Below, in pieces: positions 18,648 through 29,800 of a stretch of DNA of 64,000 nt. Location of the stretch: the NCBI GenBank assembly GCA_023212725.1, contig JALBYF010000067.1, positions 1-64,000 on the forward strand, written 5' to 3'. This DNA comes from Tranzscheliella williamsii (taxonomy: Eukaryota; Basidiomycota; Ustilaginomycetes; Ustilaginales; Ustilaginaceae). A model generated the notes under the pieces. The model was not told the origin of the DNA. It did no database searches and was given only the letters and a program-made list of their open reading frames with translations. The translations under genes were made by a program, and so were the position numbers. Position 1 is the stretch's first letter, and each line of letters starts with the position of its first letter.

Positions 18648-21422
18648 ATGAAGTTCTCCCATAGTCTCCAGTTCAATTCCGTCCCGGACTGGGCGGACAA
18701 ATATGTCGCCTATTCCAACTTGAAGAAGGCCATCTACATCATGGAGAGGGACCTGCCTACCGCCGCTTCTGGCGAAGCTAGCACAGCCCCTTACTCTGAT
18801 GTGGAAACTGAATCCGCCGGCCTTCTCCAACCCGCCGATACCACCGAGACCGACCGCGTCTTTGTACCTATGCTTGACAAAGAGCTCAACAAAATCGTGG
18901 ATTTCTATCTTGACAAGCAGACAGAGCTTCAGGCCGAATTGGAACAGCTTCAGCGCGACCTTGACCGCACCGAGAACGAGGATTTCGACGATGACTCCGA
19001 CATGGCCTTTAGCGACGATGACGACGAGGACGAAGATATGGTCGACACCGTTCGCACTGCCAAGCTGGGCGCAAACCGTCGTTCCAGCATTGACGAGGTT
19101 TTCACCCAGCCCAGCAAGTATAACCAGGCATCGAGGGAAGAGCAGCGCATGCGTGACGGCCCTTCGCGGACTCGCAAGGACAGCCGTGCCACCGGCACTG
19201 ATGATGGAACTCGGCCTCCTCTCTCCCGAAAGCGCTCCAGCGGACCACTCGACCATTCCACCGAATTTCTGGATGGAGGCGAGCTCTCCTTCCAACCGGG
19301 TTCACGATCTCGTAGCACATCCAACGCCAGTCAGGCCGGCACCAAGGCTCGCTGGGGCAAGATCTTTCGCAAAAGCCCCTCACGACGCCGTTCTCTCGGA
19401 CTTGTCTCCGCCCCGGGAGAAGAGGCATATAATCAAGACCGTTTTCCCGGGTCCAGCGAAGGTGCAGACAGTAGCTTTGGCGAGAGCAAAGCCATGTCCA
19501 TCTGGACTGCCAACAACGATTACGCGATCGACATGCGCATCACCTTCAAGAAACGCATCACAGACCTCTTTGTCGCCATGTCCGAGCTGAGGCAGTTCGT
19601 GCAACTCAACGAGACCGGTATGCGCAAGATCTTGAAGAAGTATGACAAGATCACGAAATCTGATCTCAAGGATCGCTACATGAAGAATACGCTGAAAACC
19701 CAACAGCCTTTCCGAGACGAGACCAAGAAGAAGCTGGATGATTTTATCGGCCTCCTTGTCCAGCTATATGCTAAGGTGGTCACCGCCGGTGACATTGCCT
19801 CGGCCAGCCAGCAACTCAAGACTCACCTGCGCGAGCAAGTGGTCTGGCAACGAAACACCGTCTGGCGAGAAATGATCGGTATCGAGAGACGCGCCGAGGG
19901 CGCCGCGCTCGAACGTGCCGTCATGGGTTCCAACAACCGTACCCAATACGAGCCAAAGAAGCCCACTCGCTTGCGCACTCCATGGGGCCCTATCGTTGTG
20001 CCATCATGGCTTAGCATGAGCACCCTGCATCTCATCATCGCCTTTGCTGCGTTGTTGGCCTTGCTCAAAGCGCCCGGCTTGCGCTTCTTTCGCCGGGTAG
20101 AAGAGCAGAACTGTCTTGCCATGCTCATCTTCTGCACCATCTTGTGGGCCACCGAAGTGATTCCTCTCTTCGTGACCTCACTCATGGTGCCCCTTCTAGT
20201 GGTGACGCTGCGAGTGGCTCGAACCGACGATGCCACGGACCGCCGAATGACGGCTCCAGAGACCACCAAGTGGATCTTCTCGCAGATGTTTGCACCGAAC
20301 ATGTGCTTGCTCCTGGGAGGCTTCACTTTAGCGGCTGCTCTCTCCAAGTATGGAATCGACAAGATACTGGCTACCAAGATTCTCCGATTGGCCGGCACGC
20401 GACCCAGCTTTGTCCTTTTGGCCCACATGGCTGTCGCCTGCTTTGCTTCCATGTGGATCAGTAACGTCGCCGCTCCCGTGCTGATGTACTCCTTGATCCA
20501 GCCCATCCTGCGTACACTTCCGTCCAAGTCGCCATTCGCATCCAGCTTGATTATGGGCATCGCGCTCGCCTCCAACATCGGTGGACAGACCTCTCCGATC
20601 GCTTCGCCGCAAAATCTCATCGCGCTCCAGTACATGAAGCAGCCCGTAGGCTGGTTGCAGTGGTTCGCCATCACGATCCCCGTCTCTGGCCTGTCGCTGA
20701 TCCTGATCTGGCTCATTCTCTTGTGGTCCTACGGCGCCGGGAACGGTACTGTCATCAAGCGCTTCGGCGAATCGCGCGACTCGTTTACCAAGATTCAGTG
20801 GTTCATCTCTGGCGTCGCAGTCGCCACTATTGCACTATGGTGCCTGGAGAAGAACTTTGAGTGGATCGTCGGCGACATGGGCATCATTGCTATTGTCCCC
20901 ATGGTCCTCTTCTTCGGCACGGGCATCTTGACCAAGGAGGACTTCAACACGTTCCTGTGGACGGTTGTATTCCTGGCCATGGGTGGTATTGCGCTCGGCA
21001 AGGCGGTGACGTCATCGGGGCTGCTCGAGTCGTTGGACGAGGTGATTCAGGGTATTGTCAAGGAGCTGCCGCTGTGGCAGATTCTGATTGCGCTGCTGTC
21101 GATCGGGTTGGTGGTGGCCACGTTTATCAGCCACACGATTGCGGCGGTGCTGCTGGTTCCCATCGCGGCGCAGGTCGGCGAGAGTCTCGAGCAGCCGCAT
21201 CCGCGTCTGCTGATCATGGCCACCGCGCTCGTCGCCTCGGCCGCCATGGGCCTCCCCGTCTCCGGCTACCCAAACCAGATCGCCGTCTCCATGGAGGACG
21301 ACCTCGGCGACCGCTACGTTTCGGTCAAGGACTTCCTCCGCGTCGGCATCCCCGCCTCGCTCGCCGCCACCCTCATCGTCGGCACCATCGGCGTCCTCAT
21401 CATGTACGCCCTCCAGTTCTAG
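18648..21422 (+). CDS. PHO91: SPX-domain low-affinity phosphate transporter (PHO87/90/91 type)
   Basis: 924 residues from the ATG at 18648 (MKFSHSLQFNSVPDWADKYV), which is the invariant start of SPX domains. The SPX domain is split by a long acidic and Ser-rich insert (about 95-280) and resumes with the Lys-rich helix LKKYDKITKSDLKDRYMK, whose lysines bind inositol pyrophosphates in characterised SPX domains. Residues about 440-924 are a DASS/Na-sulfate symporter-type membrane domain with about 12 hydrophobic segments, including ASNIGGQTSPIASPQN and GLPVSGYPNQIA, the paired transport signatures. Yeast members move phosphate at the plasma membrane (Pho87, Pho90) or vacuole (Pho91); the sequence does not separate these, so the symbol is tentative. 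Single exon; it converges on HAT2 with 258 bp between the stops. Confidence 0.92.
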   Translation: MKFSHSLQFNSVPDWADKYVAYSNLKKAIYIMERDLPTAASGEASTAPYSDVETESAGLLQPADTTETDRVFVPMLDKELNKIVDFYLDKQTELQAELEQLQRDLDRTENEDFDDDSDMAFSDDDDEDEDMVDTVRTAKLGANRRSSIDEVFTQPSKYNQASREEQRMRDGPSRTRKDSRATGTDDGTRPPLSRKRSSGPLDHSTEFLDGGELSFQPGSRSRSTSNASQAGTKARWGKIFRKSPSRRRSLGLVSAPGEEAYNQDRFPGSSEGADSSFGESKAMSIWTANNDYAIDMRITFKKRITDLFVAMSELRQFVQLNETGMRKILKKYDKITKSDLKDRYMKNTLKTQQPFRDETKKKLDDFIGLLVQLYAKVVTAGDIASASQQLKTHLREQVVWQRNTVWREMIGIERRAEGAALERAVMGSNNRTQYEPKKPTRLRTPWGPIVVPSWLSMSTLHLIIAFAALLALLKAPGLRFFRRVEEQNCLAMLIFCTILWATEVIPLFVTSLMVPLLVVTLRVARTDDATDRRMTAPETTKWIFSQMFAPNMCLLLGGFTLAAALSKYGIDKILATKILRLAGTRPSFVLLAHMAVACFASMWISNVAAPVLMYSLIQPILRTLPSKSPFASSLIMGIALASNIGGQTSPIASPQNLIALQYMKQPVGWLQWFAITIPVSGLSLILIWLILLWSYGAGNGTVIKRFGESRDSFTKIQWFISGVAVATIALWCLEKNFEWIVGDMGIIAIVPMVLFFGTGILTKEDFNTFLWTVVFLAMGGIALGKAVTSSGLLESLDEVIQGIVKELPLWQILIALLSIGLVVATFISHTIAAVLLVPIAAQVGESLEQPHPRLLIMATALVASAAMGLPVSGYPNQIAVSMEDDLGDRYVSVKDFLRVGIPASLAATLIVGTIGVLIMYALQF

Positions 21423-21680
21423 CCGCCACCCGCTCGCATCTACCCCGACCCCTCCCGCTCCACTCACAACACTCCATCATTTAGATCCGACCGTGCCTCA
21501 TTCAGTCATTGCTTCACAAAACCGTAGACAGCCGACGTGACAACCGGCGAGCGCCTACTCGCAAGGGGCAGAAGCGTAAGAGGATGTATTGGTACAAAAA
21601 CCGAGCGCGGCGGACGGGGGGAGGTATGGCTAGCGAGCCGCCGTCTGTTGCGGGGCGACAAGGGTGGATGGAGAGGCGGG

Positions 21681-22982
21681 CTACTCGAGGTCGTCCGGGT
21701 TGATTTCTTCGTTGCCGGTGTCGATGACGGCCTTGCTGGGGCGCCAGACCATGACAATGTTGTCTTCGGCGGTGCTAGTGAGCGCCCACTCGAGATGCGG
21801 GCTCCAGCCGAGGTCGGTGGGCCGCGACGTGTGGCCGCCGTGGACAAAGATGAGCTCCGGCGGGCCGTCCTCGGCATCTTCGGGCGTCTGTTCCTGGCCG
21901 ATCTTGGAGAGGTCCCAGATGTTGACCCTCCGGTCGGCCGAGGCGCTGGCGAGTACGGTGGGGTGGTGCGGGCTCCAGCACAGACTGAGGATCTCGTCCT
22001 GATGCGCCTCGAGTGAGTGCAGCTTCACCTTGAGGTTGCGCAGATCCCACACACCCACCGTCTTGTCCGCCGAGCCGGTGACCAGGATATTTTCGTTCTC
22101 TGGGCTGAAGGCCAGCGCATTGACCTCGCTGGCATGCGCCTCGACGCGGTACTTTGGCGCCGAGGCAGGCTCGCGCACATCCCAGATGAGCAGCTGTCGG
22201 TCATCCCCAACAGAGCCAAAGAGCGATTCGTGGTGGTTGTGCCAGGCCACATCCTCAACAATGCTTGTGTGGCCCGCATAGGTGGCAAGAGGCTGCAGTG
22301 TGTTGTTGCCTTTAGTGTACTGGTTGATGTCCCAGTGGCAGACGGTGGTGTCCTCGCTTGCCGCCAAGATGTGGCCTTGCTTCAGCGGCGACCAACTGAG
22401 CCCATAACCTTCCCTCTCGTGACCTTCGAGAATGATATCAGGCCTGCAAACACCGTCAGCCGAGGGCGTATTGGAATGCTTGGTGCGGTCAAAGATGTAG
22501 GTCTTGCCGGCGACAGTGCGTGTAGCGATTAGGTCGCAGTTCTGAGGGCAGTATCTCGCCCTGTTAATCTCTCCGTCGTGATTGATCTTTTGAACGATAC
22601 TCAATCTGGCCGAAGTGGCCGAGTAGCTGCCAATCTCGCCCTTGTCTTCGTCATACTGCTTGAGGTCGAGTCTGGTCTCAGCCGAGTTGGAGGGCCCGTC
22701 CGAGCCGGTCGTAGGCAGCTGAACTTGGGCAATCTGCAGATAGTTCTGATCCTGGCCCGATGTGTGGGTGCCGAGCAGCAGGCGATGCTGGGTATAGGAT
22801 TGCCCGGGCGGCGTCTCTTTGTCCGGAAACCATTGGCACGTGAGTGACGGCCATTCGAGAGCGTGGGTCACAACAAGGTCGTAGAGGAAGGGCGAGTTCT
22901 TCTTCCAGATCTTGTACTCTTCGTTGGAGAGTTTCTGCTGTGCGACAGCGGCCTCGTCTTCCATCAGATCAGGGACGTCCAT
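21681..22982 (-). CDS. HAT2: RbAp46/48-type WD40 histone chaperone, HAT-B subunit 2
   Basis: 433 residues from the ATG at 22982 (MDVPDLMEDE). The N-terminal helix EEYKIWKKNSPFLYDLVVTH plus LEWPSLTCQWFPD is the histone H4-binding element of the RbAp46/48/Msi1 family. The rest is a seven-bladed WD40 propeller with clear repeats such as GHTSIVEDVAWH, FGSVGDDRQLLIWD, AHASEVNALAFSP, LVTGSADKTVGVWDLR and LASASADRRVNIWDLS. In yeast Hat2 pairs with Hat1 to acetylate new histone H4; family members also serve CAF-1, Rpd3 and polycomb complexes, so the complex is not settled by sequence. It is divergent to a SET/NAP histone chaperone across 632 bp. A non-ATG start six codons upstream is not needed. Confidence 0.94.
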   Translation of the reverse strand: MDVPDLMEDEAAVAQQKLSNEEYKIWKKNSPFLYDLVVTHALEWPSLTCQWFPDKETPPGQSYTQHRLLLGTHTSGQDQNYLQIAQVQLPTTGSDGPSNSAETRLDLKQYDEDKGEIGSYSATSARLSIVQKINHDGEINRARYCPQNCDLIATRTVAGKTYIFDRTKHSNTPSADGVCRPDIILEGHEREGYGLSWSPLKQGHILAASEDTTVCHWDINQYTKGNNTLQPLATYAGHTSIVEDVAWHNHHESLFGSVGDDRQLLIWDVREPASAPKYRVEAHASEVNALAFSPENENILVTGSADKTVGVWDLRNLKVKLHSLEAHQDEILSLCWSPHHPTVLASASADRRVNIWDLSKIGQEQTPEDAEDGPPELIFVHGGHTSRPTDLGWSPHLEWALTSTAEDNIVMVWRPSKAVIDTGNEEINPDDLE

Positions 22983-23614
22983 ATTGATGTGGGTAGGCAC
23001 TTCTTATTGGCCCACGGCACACGAGAGTCAGCAGGTCGTCGTGACACGTTGTGCAAGATGGTATGTCCAGACGTTGATGTCGCCTGCGGGCTCAGAGCGG
23101 ACAAGGCACAAGGCGCAACGAGATGGTGCAAGAAAGGAGGCCTTTGGATGCGGAAAGGTCGAGGCTTAGGGCAAAGCCTTCGCGTCGTCTTGCATCTGAC
23201 GCGCCGACTATCCGCAATCCCAATCACTTGAGAGATCCATGATCTGCCCCAATACCCCGATGAGGGTGCATCAACGAAATGGATCGCCGTGTTGCACATC
23301 GGGGGATCGGGTCAAGGCGTTCAGGTGTCAGGCGAAAACCTTTTCAATTAATAAGCTGGCTTTTTGTTGTAAGGCTGGCAATAGAGCGGTCTAACGAGAC
23401 AAACTGCGCACGGACGGCTTCGCTGCAGCAGATTTTTTTTGAAATCTAAGAGGAAAGGGAAAGCAAGAAGAAAGTTTCGGGAGCGGGCCAGCGGATGGAA
23501 GCATGGATGGATAGCCACACAACATAAAGAAACTGCGCCTTGTTGCTTGCATCCTTCCTTCTCACCATCGTCGATCTTACCCCTCTGACCGAAATATCAA
23601 GCTCAACAGACATA
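22983..23614. other. shared promoter of two histone chaperone genes
   Basis: 632 bp between the divergent starts of HAT2 and the SET/NAP gene. No other gene is visible. The two products act on histones H3-H4 or H2A-H2B, so a common bidirectional promoter would make functional sense; that is inference. Confidence 0.5.
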
Positions 23615-24376
23615 ATGACCGATTCGTTCAGACAACCCGAAGCCAAGACCTTCTCGGACGCTTTGCAGCAGAAGGTCGACTCCCTTGTCCAGGAGTTCCG
23701 AAAGGCGGATGTCGAGCTCATCAAGCAGGAGCTTAAGCTCAACGCTCCCCTTTACAAGAAGCGTGCCGACATTGTCTCCTCTGTTAAGGACTTCTGGTTC
23801 CAGGCTCTGATCAACTGCATGGCCACCAACGTATACATTGACGACACTGACCATGAGGCGCTTTCCTACCTCTCCAATGTCGAAGTCGACCGCGACCTTG
23901 AGGACCCGCGAGCCGCCACCATTACCTTTTCGTTCCGAGAGAACCCATTCTTCTCGAATGACAAGCTGGTGAAGAAGTTCTCCCTTGTCGACGGCGCCAA
24001 GTCGCTCGAGGATGAGTTCAACTTCCTGGAAGAGACTAAGCCCGAAAAGACACAGATTGACTGGAAGTCGGATGACAAGAACCTCTCCAAATTGAAGCCT
24101 ACCACCGGCGGCCCTGATAGCGACGACTTTGAGCCTGGATCGTTCTTCTCTACCTTCTTCGAGAACACCGACCAGGAGGTTGCCGGCGGCATCGGCCACG
24201 CGCTCATCATGGACTTCTGGCCAGGCGCTATTGACTTTTACACTGGCGCCGACGACCTGGACTTTGACGAGGACGACTTTGAGGACGAGGACGATGAGGA
24301 TGAGGATGACGAGGACGACGCTGAGATCGACCTCGAGGACGCCCCTCCCAAGAAGAAGTCCAAGGCGGATGCATAA
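23615..24376 (+). CDS. SET/NAP-family histone chaperone (Vps75/SET-like)
   Basis: 253 residues from the ATG at 23615 (MTDSFRQPEAK); the open frame extends 25 codons further upstream to an in-frame ATG at 23540, which adds sequence without family similarity. Residues about 18-55 form the long dimerisation helix (QQKVDSLVQEFRKADVELIK). The earmuff domain follows with KRADIVSSVKDFWFQALINC, ITFSFRENPFFSNDKLVKKF and SFFSTFFENT. The last ~35 residues are almost all Asp/Glu and end in PPKKKSKADA, a likely nuclear signal. The length and absence of the extra NAP1 accessory region favour SET/TAF-I-beta or Vps75 over Nap1. Single exon. Confidence 0.93.
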   Translation: MTDSFRQPEAKTFSDALQQKVDSLVQEFRKADVELIKQELKLNAPLYKKRADIVSSVKDFWFQALINCMATNVYIDDTDHEALSYLSNVEVDRDLEDPRAATITFSFRENPFFSNDKLVKKFSLVDGAKSLEDEFNFLEETKPEKTQIDWKSDDKNLSKLKPTTGGPDSDDFEPGSFFSTFFENTDQEVAGGIGHALIMDFWPGAIDFYTGADDLDFDEDDFEDEDDEDEDDEDDAEIDLEDAPPKKKSKADA

Positions 24377-26891
24377 TCGCTCCAGCATGCTTTGCACCGT
24401 CGTGGTTCCTCTTTGCAACGCTTCCCAATTGGCTCTGTCTACTACCTCTATGCTTACAGCCTGCCATAGAAGACTCTGAAAAAGCAGCTGCTGCTAGCCC
24501 CGCTTGTTCTTTCCTTTTTCTCTCTCTCTCCCTCTACTGCATGCTATGTCCTTACCCTCCATCTCGTGCCGAGGAGAGGAGAAGCCATGTACCATACCAC
24601 ACGCTGCTTTTAGTTTACGAATTCTGCCAAACTCTGTACAAGCGCGCCTGGTCGATCCTTGTGTGGAAGACATAAGTGGCAAATGCGGAAACGCTTAGAA
24701 ATGCCGTCCTCAAGTTGTCGTACGACAGTGAGGTTGATAAGATGTTAGATTCGATATACACCTCTCTGCGTTGACTCTGCAAGGTGACCATGAGTAAGGT
24801 GGCTTCGAGGTGTAAAGCATGGCCTTAGAGAGAAAACACAAAGTAAAACGTACGCGAGGCTGCCATTACTGAGCTTACAGACCTGGCCTGGGTGAGCAAA
24901 GGCAGGCGGCGGCAGCGACGGGGTGGAAGGTGGACACTGCGGCGTTTTCTGCAGCGGCTTCACGCGGAGGTTATGTGTGATCTAGGTGGCGGCTATGACG
25001 AGCTGGCCATGCAGATGCAATACGTGCGTCGTGCTGTAACGAGTCAAGTGCGGTTGGCTGCGACACGTGCCGCGACCCTTTCGAAGAGTAGCGCCGACCG
25101 CTTGTACGGCCGAAAGTTCGGAAGGGGAAGATCGGCTGCCGAGCCTTGCAACGGGCCTGGAACTTGCCTGCTGGCTGATGAATGATGCACGCTCGTCGAG
25201 CATGAGCGGGTCGATCATGAAAAACAAAGATCGACAGAGAAGCCTTATCTTCTGCACGGTGCGCACCAGCTGGCCAGAGCGGCTCACGGTGAAAAGAGCC
25301 ATGAAATCAAAGCGAAGCCTTGATCAGCAGCCTTTAGATGTGGAGTCCAAGATGCAGACTGCAGGTGATCAATCAGGATTACAATGATGTTCTGTGCCTG
25401 ATTTGTGCTTCGACTCGAGCACTATCACCTGCACAGTCAAGCGTTCATTCGACTCACACTCACAGACCTGTGCGTGAAAGTACGGCTTCGGTAATGGGCA
25501 AGGCTGCAGCCTAAGTAAGATGCCAAGCTAGGTGCGAGATTGGAATTGGAACTGGAATTGCTTAAGGCAAACGAGGTGTTCGGCTCTGCGATGGGAAGGC
25601 GCCCAACCACATCCAGCATCTGAACTCCGACAGGCCGCATAAGAAAGGCGGGAAGCAATTACAATTCAGTACTTGTCTCCAAGCTCTCGAATCGAACTCT
25701 CTCCGCTGATGCCGTTCACAGTTTCACAGATAGAGGTAAGTTGACAGCCTTTCAACCCCACTTGCTGCTTGTCAGGCACGGCTCTCACCATCTGCGACAG
25801 ATCGCCCCTGTGTCGCGCCTGTACCAGCTCCTATTATGCGTCACGTCGAGGTACAGCTGCTGCATGGGAGGGACAGATGACACCACATTGGATAGCTGAA
25901 AGCAAAGCCACGCTTGACAACAACGAAGCCACGTACTGTCAACATTGCATCGAACATTCTCATTGGCACGAAGTTACAGTATCTACAGCCTTTGCAGGCC
26001 ATGCAAGGACGAAGCGAGAGGCCAGGAAAGCGGTACCATCCAGTACAGCTACTCATGCACCGCGGCGTAGGCGAGCGCAGTAGCGCCGTCGCCATACTTT
26101 GCCGTGGCGGTAGCAGCCATCTGTATTCCTTACTACGTATCCGTTACTAACTGCTTTCTTGCGTTTGCTCCCCACGCTTCACCATGACTTACGACGAACG
26201 CATCCATCACAGGATACATGATATGGTGAAAGATCGAGCGATCCTAAGACCCAGTCAATGAAAATTATTGCAGCCTGGACGTATACAACTCGAGTGGATT
26301 TTCGATGCATCGCAGTATTCTGGGACGAGTCGAAATTGTATGGCGACGCTTTTTGGCAAATTCTCTTGAATTTTCGCTTCTGGTACTTGCAGCAGCTTGC
26401 AGCAACCGCCGCCGCTGCCGCACCTTTCAGTCTCTCTTGGCGAATCTACAAACGCAAGTGCGGGGGATTAGAGACAGACTAAATCAAGTAGCGCTGCTTG
26501 CAAAGCCGCCGTCTTGACCGCTCTGCTACCCCGCCTCGTGGCCATGATTCAAGTCTTGCTCTTCAGCTTCAAGCCTTGATGCCATTGCCGCCGCCTTGCT
26601 CCGCACCCGCGCTCTTGCAGTAGACGATGCCCCTCAGCATCCGTTCTTGTTCCCTCCTTCATCCTTCTTTCCACCACCGGCTACACTGTTAGTCTTCAAC
26701 ACGCTACCCGCACACCGTCAAGGCAGCCACGCATAAGCGCTCACCCCTCTGACGCTCGCCGGTCCCGTGCCTGCTGATCAGCTCGTAGTCAAGCTCATCG
26801 TCTATCCGTCCAGCTCGGTTTTGTTATCCTCCTCTCTTTTTATCGACATCTAACCATCCGCAGCCCATCCGCAGTCCATCCGCAGTCCATC
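24377..26891. other. 2.5-kb gene-poor region upstream of the Ser-rich/GRAM gene
   Basis: The largest open frames (about 100 codons at 24892-25387 and 25769-26083) have no domain signature and no convincing splice partners. A tRNA-like stretch lies on the minus strand near 26456-26531. From about 26.58 kb the sequence is pyrimidine-rich and looks like the 5' leader of the following gene. A tandem TCCGCAGYCCA repeat (26863-26891) abuts its start codon. Confidence 0.45.
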
Positions 26892-29800
26892 ATGAGCGCC
26901 TTCTATGATCACAGAGAAGCGACCTCCAGCTCCTCCTTGGAGTCGTCGGTGCGCTCTTCTCGTTCGCTTTCTACCGACGTTACTATCTTGTCTTCATCTC
27001 GACGTTCCATCTCAAACACTTCTACCGCTTCCGTCGGCAGCAGCTGTCCTTCGCCGATCCCCTCCATGATGCTGTCCGGGCCGGTCGTGCCTACGATTCA
27101 CAAGCCGAGTACCAACTCCTCCTTCTCCGATTGGGAGGCTCACATCGTCAAACAAGCCCAATTTTGGTCCGATCAGAAGGACCTGATTCCACCACGTTCG
27201 ACACCCTCCTCACGCATCGTCTGGGCTGATCAAAAGATGAAAAAAGTGCCTGAAACCTCCTCATTAGCTTACACCAAGGCTCGTGATCGAGTGGCAAGCC
27301 CTGCGCCCCGCGGTTCTCTTCCTCCTCGACCTCTAGGCCTTCTGCAAAGCGCTTCCTTCGATAGTAGCCCTTCCAGTCCCGACCTCAACAGCCGCAGTTT
27401 TTCACCTTCCCAACAGGCCAGATTGCACAGCTCTCCTTCCATTTCCAGCCATCATAGCCTCAACACAGTGCCCTCATCATCTACTTTGCCCGCCTCGCTG
27501 AGTGAAGCACAACATCCGCACTACATGCCCAACTTCACCATGCCAGTCTCTCTTCACGCCCCAGTCCCACGCCGCTCTCAGCAATCTACGGCCACTCTCG
27601 CCAGCTCGCCCACGGCCGCTCTCGCCAGCTCGCCGCCAGTAAATCTTGCAGCGGACCCCTTGCCTTTCTCCAGCACGACCGCTTCGCCACTCCAGGACGA
27701 GATCAACAAACGTATCTCCACAACTTCCACTTCCTCCGGTCGAGCTCCAGGTCCCAGTGAACTCATTGCCGCCTTTCCCATGACCTCTCCTCTGGACTCG
27801 GAGAACTCGGCGCCGCCGTCCATCGCCGACACCTATTCGAACCACTCACGCACCTCGTCCTGGGCCAGTTCGGTCGATCTGGATCCTGCCATCATCTGCA
27901 CACCTCCACTATCCCAAGAGGGCTGGCAAGAAGCCCCTCCGTCCATCAGGCCCACCTTCCTGCAAGAATACGGGCTTGATCAAGACAGTGAGGAAAGCGA
28001 TACAGAGAATCGTGACCATGACGACTCACAGGGCGCGGCAGTAGCGTATCAGCCTCATGAAGAACAGGAGTCAAACTTCACATCGACGCAATCCGTCTTC
28101 AAGCGTCTAGAAACCGACCTCCTCCAACATGAACAGGGCAGCCTTGACCACGTCCCGGGTTTGGATTCCGCTCCAGCCCCACGGCTGGACTTTTCCAGTC
28201 TGCCACGAGAGAAGCAAGAGATGAGACAGGCAAGAGACAGAAAGGGTAGCCCTCTACTGTTCAAGAGGCCCTTTTCCTCTAAAAAGAAGAAACCAACAAG
28301 CGCTGGACAAGAAACAGCCCCTTCACAGGACAGTCTCGAATCACTCCCGAGGAGAGAATCCCATTCTGGCTCGGACTCGGACCCGCGGACCCCCAATGAC
28401 TTGTCGCCCAACATGCAAGAGACCGACGCAAAACAGCTATGGAGTGTCGGTCCTGACAACTCGGTCCTTTCGCAGCTCGTTCCGGAAGCCAGTACTAGTC
28501 CAGCGCTCTCGACAGAGACCGACTCGTCTATTCTCTCGGATACCGCTGCATCCATCTCGTCTCACACATCTCGTGATGTTTCTTCCTCCCGAACTTCTTC
28601 CACACTTGATGGAGCGAAAGGTGCTCGCCGTCGCAAGCCTGTATCTACCCCGGGCTTTGGCAAACGCCCGAGCGAATCTCCCAACAGTGGAGCGGCTCCG
28701 ACGCTCGACCCCCATTTGTCCCGGGTATCCAACCGCACCCGTCTCTCAAGCGGAAGCGTCACGTCCAGCTCGCCATCGCTCACCTTTACGCTCAACCGGT
28801 CTTCCTCCACTATCGACTCACGCCAGAGCCCTCGTCGAAGCAGCCGCAATAGGATTACCGACTCGATGCCGAGCTTTGCCGGTATCGCCTCAACACTGAC
28901 CGTCCCCGAGCACCGGGTGTTGACCAATCGCAGAACCTCCAGCGACGGCTCTGTCGATAACCACAGTAACACCTCCAACACCTCCAGCTTTCATAAGGTC
29001 GAGGGTTCCGCAGACAACGGCATCCCTGCTTCACCATCCGCCGTCAAGGCCGTCGGAATGGCTACCGGAAGCGTCCTGCGGAAGCGGTCGGGTTCCGAGA
29101 CCTCTAGCGTGCTCTCGCCAAAGAAGGAGGTCTCGTTTAATCTTTCGACTTCAAAGACACCCGATGTCGAGCCTGTTGCTGAGATCCAAGACGAACTTGA
29201 CCACGAGCAGAAGCAGCGAGGCATGCTCAAGCTACCGCCTATGAGACTGACACAGCAAGCGACTGCCACCAATGGGCCGACGCATACCCTCGGTGGAGCG
29301 AGCCAAGATGACCTTGACATAGCTATGTTCCTAGCTTCGTTTGGCAAGGAGATCGATAGCGTCCAGTCCATTGAACTGCTCGACAATATCGGCTCTGGAT
29401 TGCACCACTGGCCCAAGCGCGACGAATGGGACTCGTATCCCGCTTATCTTATGGCCTATCTTACCACGCTCTTGTTTGTCTACACGGATGACAGTGCGAC
29501 ACGCGTATACCTGGCACCCCCTTGGCACCCAGACGGACGTCGGGCGTCGGCCTCCACTGCCTTTTTGAGCAACAATGCGCTCTGCGTCGCTGTTGGCTCG
29601 GCGCTTTTCGAGATGGCCAGTTGGCGCAGGCCCTGGACGACCCTAGCAGCGGCCTCGACGTACAGCTATGGCTGGGCCAGAGGCATGCTGGTCCCGATGA
29701 GCCTGGTGGGTCTAGCTGCGGTCTTGGCCGTTCAGGGTGTGCGATCGCCTCTTGCGAATCCGGACCGAGACGGCTCTGAATCGATGCACCGAGCTGCTGC

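Noticed and set aside
18495..19295. 266-codon open frame antisense to the phosphate transporter
   Set aside because: It mirrors the acidic and Ser-rich SPX insert in another frame, has no domain, and the sense strand codes a conserved protein.
22983..23000. Six-codon N-terminal extension of HAT2
   Set aside because: It would start at GTG; the ATG at 22982 gives a normal family start.
24892..25387. Overlapping ~100-codon frames as genes
   Set aside because: No domain, no splice logic, unlike the codon pattern of neighbouring genes.
26456..26531. Annotating a tRNA-Ala(TGC) gene
   Set aside because: The acceptor and D-box match, but the T loop lacks TTCRANT and the anticodon stem has a mismatch; kept only as an observation.
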